From positions 3,102,001-3,166,000 of the forward strand of contig BLAL01000285.1 of the NCBI GenBank assembly GCA_015698045.1: a stretch of DNA of 64,000 nt. The letters run 5' to 3'. The position numbers and the translations under genes were made by a program. The stretch's first letter is position 1. Each line of letters opens with the position of its first letter. The stretch is from Rhizophagus clarus. Taxonomy: Eukaryota; Glomeromycota; Glomeromycetes; Glomerales; Glomeraceae. The notes below the pieces were generated by a model. It saw only the letters and a list, made by a program, of their open reading frames with translations, was not told the origin of the DNA and searched no databases. Below are positions 13,801 through 24,639 of the stretch, piece after piece.

Positions 13801-16800
13801 AAACAATAGTACTCAAGAGTGCAACAGTCTTAACAATCCAAGAACAAAAGTCATTCAAAAAAAGCTTCAGGACACTGGAATTGTACTCCGCGTTGCTTTC
13901 GATAAGAATACTCAATCTTGAACGATAGTAACATATTACGCAGCTAGTACGATAGATATTGGAAAAATGATGGCTGATGATAATTCATACAGCACAGGAG
14001 AGCAATCAACGATTTTTCCGCTTTCTCCAGACGAACATATGTCCGATTCCAGAACTCCTAATAAAAGTATGTTAGCTTGTTCAATTAATGTGTTTCTTAC
14101 TATATAATATTTTATTTTTTTTATTTGTCTTAGTTTTTATTAAATATTTGAGGAAATGTCAAACTTGGAAGAATATAACAATGAAGGCAAACTTAATATC
14201 AATATTAAATTAAGGTATGCTTATTATTTATATTATGTATATTTAAATGGTGGTTTTATTCATTTTAAATAAAAATTTTTTTAGCTTATGGACAAACACA
14301 AACTATGGGTATTACAAGGATGCAGATATTTTTTTAATTAACTTTACGAGGGAGGCTGATGTGCTTCACGATTATTGTGATTACATCAACAACCTCCTCG
14401 TCTGTTATGTTCTCAATAACAAGATAATTTCAATCCAAATTTCGATGCTTCAACTTTGCTTTATTGTCATTTGCTTGATTATGATGAACCGGTAGACGAC
14501 TAACCACTCCTGTCCCTTTACTCTATTTACTGTGATGATCATGACGAATTAATCTTTATTTCACAGACTGTCCGCTTACAATGACATTAATGAACATCGA
14601 ATTGGAAAAAGACGTTCTCATGCGGATAAGTAATAATGGCAAACTCGTTACATTATTAATTCGTAATGCACAAAACAGAATAGCTAGAATATTCCTTAAA
14701 GAGAAAGGCTTTTAGATGAATTTGAGCTAAGGGCACTATCACTACGATCATCATTGAACAACAATATGAAAAATTATAATATATGTTGTTGTACAGTTCT
14801 TTGACGACTTTTCTTCTTATAGAACACTTTTTTTTCGTCAGCTTCATAATCTTCCGTTAATAATTTCATTATTTTTTTCTTCAGGTTTAATTCTTTAATA
14901 TAGCTAGAATTGCATTATTTTCCTAACTTTAATAATAGCTAGAATAGCGTTTTCATGTAAATTTTTTATTTGCGATTGCAATTTCAATATAGTTCCAATT
15001 ATGTATATGTGAATCAATATCAATTTAATAAAACTTTCCAAAAAAAATATAATTTGAAATGCAATTTAATATTAAAAGAGAGTTTAAGTAGAATAGAGGT
15101 GCGATCCATCTATTATCCATCAGAAAGACGATTACGGATTGGCGGATTATCCATTAGAGTGATCTGGTGGTAAGGTTGCGTGCCGTAATTAATAATTATT
15201 ATATTCGAATTACGGGCTGTAATATTATAAACATAAGTTGTAATTTGGTTGTAAACATTATGCTATTGTGGTTAACTGAAAGATGATAATTCTGATTTAC
15301 AACCATTATGATTACTTGATTTTTAGACTTACAACTATTTACGGCAGGCAACACTATCTGGTCATCTGGTGGATTGTCGGATATCTGTTTTTTTTTTTAA
15401 AAAAAAAGAATTTTATTTTGTAACTAGCCACTAGCCAGTACTTTTTCCTGTTCCAGTACCTATCGCTATATAAGATTCATTTATTAGTGACACGATGGTC
15501 GGCATAAATACAAATTGAGTTCGACGTATAAATTTAAATTATATTTAATTTTATTAAATTAATTCAATAAGTGATAATAAAAGACTGATTAAATAAACAT
15601 GAACAAATTTTGTTCATTACATAAATAATGTTTATGAAAATATGTGTTTGTGATGGTGGTAGTATTTAATCTTTGGTATCATGAACGCTGATCTGTCAAG
15701 GTGAGAAAGCCGACAGTATTCCTGCTTAAGCTTGGCTGGAGGAGAATGCTACCATCCAATGCGAGAGAAACTTTTTGTAAAGTCAACCCTCAAGTTTATG
15801 AACGGTAAAAGCGAAACAATTTTGTGCAATTTTTGTAGGGGAAATTGTGTGTACCGAGAATTATTTCGGTTGATATTAAAATTTTGAGTTTGTTTGTAAA
15901 TACCGAGCTCTTTCATGGTAAAATCCTAGGTGAGACGCTCTGTGGATTCATGCACTTAACAAATTGTAGAATTTCTGCAGTTCTCAATAAGAAAAATAAG
16001 AATTTAAATTTTTAAATTAAATTTAAATAAAAGTACAGAAAGTCGAAGTGAATTCTAAACACTTTTATACCTTCTTGGCCAAAAAAAAAAAAAAAAAAAA
16101 AATCTCCCATATTTTCACGGACTTCCCCATCCTAAACCTTACATTAGGTAAAATTTTGATTATTAACCAACTTCAACATAATTTTTCCTCCGTGTTTTCT
16201 TTCTCTTTATAGCTTGAATTAGGAAAATTATATTGAAAAGATTTTTTCACAACCTAATATTATATAATTTCTGTGTGGTTTATTTACAGAAGGAGGAATT
16301 CACAATTGAAAAAAACAGTCCGTCATTTTTCAGATCCTTGAAAAAGTATCCCCTTAAATAGTACCAGGGTACATTCAATTGCAAATTTTTATAGTCAGGT
16401 TTTAATTTAGGCCAAAATTTGATATTTGACCAAAGTTATCCCCCTCTCCTTACCTCGGGGTACTATTCAATTTAAACCGGCAGTACCGGAGGTACTATAT
16501 GCAGCGCTCTACGGTAATCCCTGATAAAATAGTTTATTATTTTAGCATCGCCTCAAAATCAAGGTTTTATAAGATAATTTATTGATTTATCATGCGCGTT
16601 TTCACGTAAAAAAATTCAGTCTTGAAAAAAAACGAAAAATTTATTTTATATATCAGATATAGTGTATTAAATATTGCGATTTTTTTAACAAAAATACAAG
16701 TACTTTAAATACTCCATGATATTTAACGAAAAATATCAATTTTACTATTATGAAATAAAATTTTTTAGTATATTAAAGTGATAGAGCATGCCTGCGCACA

Positions 16801-19232
16801 TAACTGATAAGCAAAGATATCACCACAAAATGAATTTAATACCTCAATGTCTTAGTTCTTTAAAATACCGCGGTAAAAAAAGTGGTACGACAAGATAACC
16901 TTATGGGTGTTACGTGTTAATCTACAATTTCTAATTATATAGCTTTTTGGGAAATCAATGATGAATCTTCGCTCAGTAAGTTCTTGGATTTGGTCCGGTA
17001 ATTTGGAGGATATGAAGACTCGGAATGGACTTTGCGGACTACCTTGTAATCTTCGTGTGAAGACTGCACGTTGATTCGCAGTTTTTTTTCTGTTTCTATT
17101 TTACATAAACGACATGAAATTTCATCATCTTCTTTTATATTAAGTACACTAAGAAAATGAAGGGAAATAAAGTTTCTGGAAACTGAATGAACAGAAGGAA
17201 AACATTAATTCGAAGAGAAATTTTGCTCAAACAGAAATGATACAGACTCAGGTAAGTCTAATGACACAGTATGGTTTTAGTAAACCGTTCCGTTCTGATT
17301 TCTTATAAATTATATTCAAATTAATTGAAACGGAATTGTACACACAACAAAGTTATTAAATAAGGGTGTTCTCTCAAATTTAGAGCGAGTTGTTTCTACC
17401 GTTTCATCTGCGAAGTACAAACGAGCATTTGATGATGGGCACAATTACTATAGAAAAAGTAAGAATATAATGCATTAATAATTATTCAAATAAATTTGTA
17501 TTCATCACCTTTTGTATTCTTTAATTGTGAAGTTACATGACACCGATGTTAATGAGAAATGTAGCGAAATCATGGAGCGCGAAAATTTAAGAACTCAGGA
17601 GGTACCCGTTATTCCTAGTACTATTTTATTTTTTCCTTAAGTATTTGGCCTGCTTTAATGCTCTGTTCCCACAGTTCTTGAAGACAAACAAAAGCGAAAT
17701 GCATGTGATTCGGTTGTTTCAATATCAAATCATCAATCTTTCTGATCGAAATGCCGCAAAAAATCTTCACATCCATTGAAATAAAGTCGTAAAAGGTTTC
17801 TGGGATGATGTATGTATATTTTCTGAAAATTCTGCATAATATACCGAGTCTTCTGGCATATATTTAAGAATACTAAATTAATTTTACCTACTTTTTAGTC
17901 TGTCAATTCAATGCACATGACCTCGAATGGGAAGAGATTATAAAACCTCTTTAGGCGCTTATAATAGAGCTTTCAATTTACAAAATTCGATATTTGATGA
18001 TATTCTACTAGATTTTGACGTTGTTACAGAGAAGCCTTTTTTGGGTACAAGAGTTGTATAAGCTATTGTATGTAACTACTAAATAGTTGAACCAGGTTAA
18101 TCAGCACTATTTCATTTCGGTGTACTTTATTTCAAGATACCAGTAAATAACTCTTGGATCCAAAAGCAGTCCGAATTTTCCTATCATGAAGATTTTATTT
18201 CCCCAATCTTAGCATAAGCGTTTGATGATTTAAACATTATTCGATTCAGAACGTGAGTTTCGCGTTTCGAAACATCGTATTCGACTCGGCTGTAATCAAG
18301 ATGGTATCATTTAAATCAGTTTAAACGCGCGCGCAATTGATATTGATTTAAAAAACTAAGACACCGAGTAAGTTTCAAAGGTTGGTGACTTGGTGTATTT
18401 CTTCATTATGTTGAAGTGACGACAATTTCAACGTAGTTATTATATAAGTTCGTTCTATAGAAGTACAAATCTCCATGTTCTACCGGAGACCTGAAGACTA
18501 AATCAAATGTTGAGAAAGTTACGGAATTATAATGTAAGTGATGCTGACAGTAACTAATGAATATTTGTATTTATATAAATTTAAAATTTCAAAATTAAAA
18601 TCCATCTAAAGACATCTATGCATAATATATAAAATGTTATGTAAATGAATTATTTTAATTAAAATAAAATGGAAATTAAGCAAGGGTAAATTAAAAAAAA
18701 ATTGAATAATCGGAAATTAATGACTCATTATAATGTTGGAATAGAAACATCTGAATTTAAATTTCTATATCTAAGGTTTGATCTTATCACAAATTACTCC
18801 AGTAGGATGAGGGTTAGAGTTAGGGTTCCTAAAAGTAGCCCAAAACATTAAAAGCGGCATCAAGTCTGACTAGGTTTATTTGAGTTGTTTCTTATTGTTT
18901 AGTTAAGTAATATCATATCAAGATTTTTTAATTTAAATGCATTGTAATTTTAAAATAAAATTTAATAATATCAGTAAAATATTTGAATATTTGATAAGTT
19001 ATACGATAAAAGAATTATTTAAATTACAAACCAAGAAACTTGTAAAATATTTTACTACTCTAGCCTTAGTGTTTAAATAATTCTAAAAAAAAAAAAAAAT
19101 AAAATAAAAACAACTTCTATTAAATGTGATTTACAGGCAAATAATGAACTAATTTTCAATATCTAAATGAACAAATAAATAAATTAATTAATTTCATTTA
19201 GATAATTTTTCAAATTAGTCTTTTTGTTTATA
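10858..19232. other. Gene-poor region with exon-like debris
   Basis: No intact gene was recognised. Short open frames at 12756-12977, 13017-13229, 13634-13921 and 14970-15173 have no recognisable domain and weak codon structure. Exon-like pieces bounded by plausible splice sites occur around 13967-14600 and 17380-18090, but none joins into a convincing protein. A GGATTATCCATTAGAG-type short repeat lies near 15125-15165. A telomere-like GGGTTAGAGTTAGGGTT lies near 18808. Most of the rest is AT-rich sequence with homopolymer runs. Confidence 0.6.
13967..14620 (+). pseudogene. Unidentified decayed multi-exon gene
   Basis: A first exon-like piece opens with ATG ATG (MMADDNSYSTGEQS) and ends at 14066 before GTATGTTAG. 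A CTTAG acceptor follows at about 14133. A later piece (from about 14285) reads LWTNTNYGYYKDADIFLINF in one frame, then shifts frame near 14430 and meets stops. The pieces have protein-like composition, but I cannot name the family. I read it as a decayed gene; an unusual spliced gene is possible. Confidence 0.3.
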
Positions 19233-22200
19233 TTATATACCTGATGACTTTATATCATTAACTAAACAATCCAAACATTCACTTTCAAAAATTCCATTCA
19301 ATTTTTTACTAGTAAAATCGAGTAGGCGACTTGTATAACATGCTTGTGGATGTGGTTTAACAGTAAGATTATTATTATGAATAGTTGATGCATTTAAAAA
19401 TTCCATAATATTGCTTTTTAATTCGTCATCAATTTCATCATTATAATTATTAGCAGGAAGAAAAATCCATTTTGCAATAATATCACATACTTCTGATGCA
19501 GATGGCCTTTTTAATGGATCCTCATTCCAACATTTTTTCATTAAATCTATATAACATTGTGGAGTATTTTCAATGATTTCAGGACGTTCACCCTTACAAA
19601 TGCTTAAGCTTAATTGAAGATCATGTGCTCTATTATTAAATGGAGGAACTCCAGATGTAAATTCCCACATAATCATGGAAAAACTATATATGTCACTGGC
19701 TGGAGTATATGGATTGCCTCTTAAAACTTCAGGTGCCATAAATGGAATAACACCATAAATATCATATTTTTTCAAAAATGATTTTGCAGGTCGACATAAT
19801 CCTAAGTCGCTAATAAAAACTTGGCCGTTTTCATTATATAAAATATTGCCATCATGAAAATCACAATGAATAAGATTTTGTTCATGTATATCACTAAGGC
19901 CAGAAATAATTTCATGCAACATGAATAATCTTTGATTCCAATTATTTTCAATTACTTTTGTTAAATTCCTTCTTAAATTACCTTTATTTGCATAGTCCAT
20001 TACTACCATATAATCTGAACTAACTGGATTTTTTGTAAAACCATATAATTCAATGATTCTGTTTGAATGAGATAAACATTTATTATGACAATCCCACTAT
20101 AAAAAAATTGAATTGGATGTATTAATATAAATGATTTATAAATAGAAATTAAAAATAAATAAAATATTATTATACTTCATTTAAAAAATCATCTAAATTT
20201 TCATTCAAATTATTTTCATTCAAATTATTGAGACATTTAAGAACTACTTCTTGATTTCTTGATAACCAAATGGCCTTATATATAGTACCAAATCCCCCTT
20301 TATCAAGATATTCAACATTTTTAAATTTATCATAAGGAATCCATTCTAAATTTCTTTCTTTAATAAATTTATCTAAAATTGCATTATTACTATTTCCAAA
20401 TTTATATGATTTAATAATAATTGAACATATTAAAATTTATATTAAAATTCAAAACTAAAAAAAAAGTAATAATGATGACTTACCCTAGGATTTAATTTAA
20501 TTAGAAATTTAATAAATTTAATAAACACAAATTTAGTTTGTCGAATGTATTTATAATATATAGTCTATATTTATAACTTACTAACTAAAGCAACAAATAG
20601 TAACGATTGAATTTGGTTAATTAAACTGTAAATAACTGATAAGTATTATATAAACATAATAACAAATAATAACTTACAAGGAACTAAAGTAAATCATCAA
20701 ATAATTTTTTAAATAAAGAAATTAGTTAGTTTAAATTATATGTAAATATCATAAATATGTAATAATAGAATTAAATAAATATTATATAAATATGTAATAA
20801 TAGAATTAAATAAATATTATATAAATATGTAATAATAGAATTAAATAAATATTATATAAATATGTAATAATAGAATTAAATAAATATTATATAAATATGT
20901 AATAATAGAATTAAATAAATATTATATAAATATGTAATAATAGAATTAAATAAATATTATATAAATATGTAATAATAGAATTAAATAAATATTATATAAA
21001 TATGTAATAATAGAATTAAATAAATAACTTATAACTTACTAACTAAAATAAATTACCAAATAATTTTTTAAATAAAGAAATTAATTAGTTTAAATTATAT
21101 GTAATATTATATAAATATGTAATAATAGAAATAAATAAATAACTTACTAGCTATATTATTAAGTAATTTTTTGAATAAAGAAATTAATGAATTTAAATTA
21201 TATATAATAATTGTATAAATATGTAATAATAGAATTAAATAAATAACTTATAACTTACTAACTAAAATAAATTACCAAATAATTTTTTAAATAAAGAAAT
21301 TTAGTTAGTTTAAATTAGATGTAAATGTTATATATTTATATAACATTTACATCTAATTTAAACTAACTTACACGCTATATTATTAAATAATTTTTTAAAT
21401 AAAGAAATTAGTTAGTTTAAAATTATATGTAATATTATATAAATATGTAATAATAGAATTAAGTAGACAACTTACTCCCTATATTATTAAATAATTTTTT
21501 AAATAAAGAATTTAGTTAGTTTAAATTATATGTAAATATTATATAAATATGTAATAATAGAATTAAATAAATAACTTACACGCTATATTATTAAATAATT
21601 TTTTAAATAAAGAAATTAATTAGTTTAAATTATATGTAAATATGTAATAATAGAATTAAATAAATAACGTATAACTTACAAACTAAAATATATTACCAAA
21701 TAATTTTTGAAATAAAGAAATTGGTTAGTTTAAATTATATGTAATATTATATAAATATGTAATAATAGAATTAAATAAATACATACACCCTATATTATTA
21801 AGTAATTTTTTAATAAAGAAATTAGTTAGTTTAAATTATATGTAAATATTATATAAATAGGCAATAATAGTATTAAATAAATAACTTACACGCTATATTA
21901 TTAAGTAATTTTTTAAATAAAGAAATTAGTTAGTTTAAATTATAGGTAAATATTATTAAATATGTAATAATAGAATTAAATAAATAACTTACACGCTATA
22001 TTAAGTAATTTTTTAAATAAAGAAATTGGTTAGTTTAAATTATAGGTAAATAGTTCATAAATATGTAATAAATAAATAACTTACACCCTATATTATTAAA
22101 TAATTTTTAAATAAAGAAATTAGTTAGTTTAAATTATATGTAAATATTATATAAATATGTAATAATAGAATTAAATAAATAACATATTGTTAAGTAATTT

Positions 22201-22653
22201 TTAAATAAAAAAATTAATTAATATAAATATGTAATAATATAATTACAATCTAAATAAATTATCGAATAATTAAATGCAAATATTATTACAAAAGAATATA
22301 CAGTAAATTAAATAACACTTACAAACTAATCGTATATTTAAGTAAAGAGAGTAATCAGTTCGAATTACATGTGGGTATTATACAATAAATATAGTATAAT
22401 AATATATTGCAACTTACCATCTATGATATAATTAATTATTATAGTTATTTAAACAAAGAATTTAATTATCTTAATAGTATAAAAAATAAATAATAATTAA
22501 GTTTAGTATATTTTACCTTTAGATTCCTCGTCGCTACTTGAAACTGATTTTATTATATTGGCTAATTTATTTTAAAAATTTTTGAATAATTCTAACTTTA
22601 TATTAAATAATCATGTTATATGCTTTTTTACCTTTATTATTACTATGAGCCAT
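19233..22653 (-). CDS. TKL-type protein kinase gene with tandem microexon array
   Basis: Predicted spliced gene of 398 codons. Exon 1 is 22653-22632 (MAHSNNK), exon 2 is 22561-22517, then seventeen microexons lie between 22420 and 20484. Kinase exon K1 is 20389-20176 and K2 is 20096-19233. Every junction has GT...AG and the sum stays in frame to the TGA-free end at 19233. K1 holds the glycine loop GGFGTIY and the lysine in VVLKCL. K2 holds HCDFHDGN (catalytic Asp), a DLG in place of DFG, MAPEVLRG and the C-lobe. The family is the expanded Rhizophagus-type TKL kinase group, probably Ser/Thr or dual specificity and cytosolic. Recognition of the kinase domain is secure; the 5' half rests on splice-site logic alone. 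If the array is not spliced as proposed, the 5' end of the gene is unknown. Confidence 0.75.
20761..21025. repeat. 35-bp minisatellite, about 7.5 copies
   Basis: Unit begins AATAATAGAATTAAATAAAT and repeats every 35 bases at 20761, 20796, 20831, 20866, 20901, 20936, 20971 and 21006 with almost no variation. It lies inside the longest proposed intron of the kinase array. The unit is the internal part of the ~100-bp units, so it is a secondary, recent expansion without splice sites. Confidence 0.9.
21026..22200. repeat. ~100-bp tandem repeat units carrying splice sites
   Basis: About twelve diverged units share AATAATAGAATTAAATAAAT, AACTTAC, three variable bases, CTATATTATTAA, TAATTTTTTAAATAAAGAAA and TTAGTTAGTTTAAATTATAT. 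On the minus strand the AACTTAC and CTATATT parts are donor and acceptor. The unit at about 22180-22195 lacks the AACTTAC-NNN-CT part. Confidence 0.85.
21303..21368. repeat. Long perfect hairpin inside the repeat array
   Basis: Arms of about 31 bases, beginning AGTTAGTTTAAATTAGATG and mirrored to end at 21368, flank a loop of only a few bases. It lies in one proposed intron (21262-21371), just upstream in transcript terms of the TTA microexon at 21261, and would fold strongly in RNA. Confidence 0.85.
22517..22561 (-). other. Kinase gene exon 2
   Basis: A 45-nt piece from acceptor AAATTAG to donor GTAAAATAT. Joined to exon 1 it reads ANIIKSVSSSDEESK and again leaves a single G, so the phase matches that of the following 3-nt microexons. 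Confidence 0.55.
22632..22653 (-). other. Kinase gene exon 1 (start codon)
   Basis: On the minus strand ATGGCTCATAGT begins at 22653. The exon is 22 nt, ends AAAG at 22632 and is followed by GTAAAAAAG. It leaves one base of a split codon. The next acceptor, ATAAATTAG, precedes exon 2. Confidence 0.55.
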
Positions 22654-22750
22654 TACTATATATTTACATCAAATTTCTTAGAATTATAATTTTTTTTCAT
22701 TAAACGCTATATTTATCAGCACAATCACTGCGCCTTATTATGGCATGAGT

Positions 22751-22902
22751 CATCCAGGGTAGCACCCTGGATTATTGACCCGCTATCCTGGACGCATCCC
22801 GAATAACTTTGGATTTATGAACAACTTCCCTGGATACATCCAAGGTATTATTATCCTAGATGCATCCGGGTCTTAGATCAAAACTTTTCTACCCGGGATG
22901 GA
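22751..22902. mobile_element. Possible small MITE with CATCC-GGGTAG ends
   Basis: The left end CATCCAGGGTAG and right end CTACCCGGGATG are near-perfect inverted copies. The interior repeats TCCTGGA/GCATCC motifs and includes a 9-bp-arm hairpin at 22752-22772. It sits in the shared 5' region between the kinase gene and the F-box gene at 23197. No clear target duplication was found. Confidence 0.4.
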
Positions 22903-23196
22903 ATTTTCGCTGATGATCAACATAATATGTTCTTCGTGGTGGCTTAGCCTAATATGGTAAGATTTGCGAGCATTTTTTGTAACATTACACAATTTTGGCC
23001 GATAGATTTACATTGCAAATCATGTGGCCGAGTTTTTGGTAAGACCCACATGGACTTAGTTGTGACACGATTTAACGTTAAATGTAAAAAGTCAAAAAAA
23101 ATTTTTCAATTTTTCTTTAAACCTCTTTTTTTTTTTTGATTCAAGTTTAAAAATTCATCTAAAATTTTTAAAATATTATTATCAAATTGAAACAAG

Positions 23197-24639
23197 ATGT
23201 CTCTACTTTTTAGTGATTGCCTTAATGAAATTTTTGAATATTTAGAAAACGATAATATTAGTTTACATTCATGTTTATTAGTTAATCGACTTTGGTGTGA
23301 AGTTTCAGTGAGAATTTTATGGAGAAATATTTGGAATTATAATAATAGAACTTATAATACTTTAATTTCTTGTTTACCAAATGAATCAAAAGAAATTTTA
23401 TCCAAGAATGGGATTATTATTTCAACTTCAAAATTTCCTATTTTCAATTATGCATCATTTTGTAAAATTCTATCAATTAACCGAGTTCATCACAAAATTG
23501 AACAACTTCTTAAAAATCAACGTTATTCGCAAGATAAAATAAATTTAGTAATACAAGAAATATTTAAAATGTTTGCAAAACAAATATCATCACTAAAACA
23601 ATTAGATATATCTCTAACTTCATCTTGGCAATCAAATTTTATCTTTTGTCTTGGAGCAAAAGATTGTTTAGAAAATCTCACAAAATTATATTGTAGATCG
23701 AGTATTGATCAGTTATCTCAAATATGTCATAATATTTCATTATTAGACATATTAGTTGATAGTTATATTTCGAATGGATTATCGGATTTTATTTCCGTTC
23801 AGAAAAATTTAAAATATTTTGTTATAACGTTATCATGTTATGATCTGACAGATAATGAATTGACAAATATAATTCCTTCATTAATGATAAAACTTCCTAA
23901 TACTTTAATCAAATTGGATCTTAATGGACGACAACAACATTATATTTCTTTATCATTAGTAGCTAATTTCTCAAATTTACAAGAACTTGTATTATCATTT
24001 GGTTATAGGGAATGTTTTGAAGATTTTGAAAAGTTACAATATGCTAATTTTCCAAAATTACAAATTTTGAAAATTGAAAAAGCGTGTCCAAGATATAAAT
24101 TTTTAATAAATTTTTTAGAAAATAATGGAAATAATTTAAAAGAAATTTATATAGGTGATATAAGAAGAGGATGTAGTGATAATTCATTAAATTTAGCTAT
24201 CGCTAAATTCTGTTCAAATCTTAGAAAACTTTCCACAGGAATTAAAATTAATGAATTAGAAACATTAAAAATAATTTTTAATAGTTGTCAAAATTTAGAA
24301 AGTATTAATATTTGGTGTGGAGGGGAATTTTTGAGAGAAAAGGATGCATTAGATACGGTTGTGAAATATTCACAAAATGTTCGTAAATTGATATTATATA
24401 ATCAATCTGATCTACAATTTAAATTACTTTCAAAACAACAATTAGAAACTTTTTTTATAAATTGGGCGAATCATAAACCACAAAAATCACTTTCGTTAAT
24501 GGTTGTTAATTATGATACGAGTAATTTAGATACAAATGATATGATTAATAATTATAGTGAATTAGGAGTTATTAAGGAATTTCATGCTATAGTGCAATCA
24601 CATTTTGTATGGACGGAAATGTATAATAATTTTTTATAA
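23197..24639 (+). CDS. F-box/LRR protein
   Basis: Intact single-exon 480-residue protein. Residues about 2-48 (LFSDCLNEIFEYLEND ... CLLVNRLWCEVSVRILWR) are an F-box, the SKP1-binding module of SCF ubiquitin ligases. The remainder is a degenerate leucine-rich repeat region with recurring short segments such as NLQELVLSFG, FLENNGNNLKEIYIGD and NLESINIWCG, expected to bind substrates. It is closely related to the proteins at 26832-28274 and 32695-34125, sharing LPNESKEIL, FNYASFCK and NNSLNLAIAKFC-type segments. This is a lineage-specific family expansion typical of Rhizophagus. No introns are needed. The start MSLLFSDCL is the natural family start. Confidence 0.9.
   Translation: MSLLFSDCLNEIFEYLENDNISLHSCLLVNRLWCEVSVRILWRNIWNYNNRTYNTLISCLPNESKEILSKNGIIISTSKFPIFNYASFCKILSINRVHHKIEQLLKNQRYSQDKINLVIQEIFKMFAKQISSLKQLDISLTSSWQSNFIFCLGAKDCLENLTKLYCRSSIDQLSQICHNISLLDILVDSYISNGLSDFISVQKNLKYFVITLSCYDLTDNELTNIIPSLMIKLPNTLIKLDLNGRQQHYISLSLVANFSNLQELVLSFGYRECFEDFEKLQYANFPKLQILKIEKACPRYKFLINFLENNGNNLKEIYIGDIRRGCSDNSLNLAIAKFCSNLRKLSTGIKINELETLKIIFNSCQNLESINIWCGGEFLREKDALDTVVKYSQNVRKLILYNQSDLQFKLLSKQQLETFFINWANHKPQKSLSLMVVNYDTSNLDTNDMINNYSELGVIKEFHAIVQSHFVWTEMYNNFL

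Larger units (their letters stand above)
20484..22420 (-). other. Array of 17 candidate microexons in tandem ~100-bp units
   Basis: On the minus strand each unit has an acceptor (mostly ATATAG or TTTTAG), three bases, then a donor (mostly GTAAGT). Microexon positions and bases in transcript order: 22420 ATG, 22325 TTT, 22249 ATT, 22087 GGT, 21995 CGT, 21892 CGT, 21789 GGT (donor GTATGT), 21682 TTT, 21582 CGT, 21478 GGA, 21374 CGT, 21261 TTA, 21150 CTA, 21042 TTA, 20683 TTCCTT, 20584 TTA, 20484 G. Introns are mostly 73-110 bases; one is 159 where a unit lost its microexon and one is 356 where a minisatellite sits. In the phase set by exon 2 they encode DVYWSSWFSWTFTIIPF with no stop and run into the kinase frame. 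Confidence 0.6.

Noticed and set aside
14247-14495. 82-residue frame as a gene
   Set aside because: It begins in intron-like sequence, and the protein-like part shifts frame, so it is treated as part of a decayed gene.
20761-22200. CRISPR-like array
   Set aside because: The repeats are contiguous and diverged, without unique spacers, in a eukaryotic AT-rich intron context; splice sites explain the conserved part better.
20390-22516. One single long intron from exon 2 to the kinase exon
   Set aside because: Joining exon 2 to the acceptor at 20389 breaks the frame at once. A skip to the acceptor at 20372 is in frame and remains possible as an isoform, but it does not explain the conserved donor/acceptor pairs and the constant 3-nt spacing.
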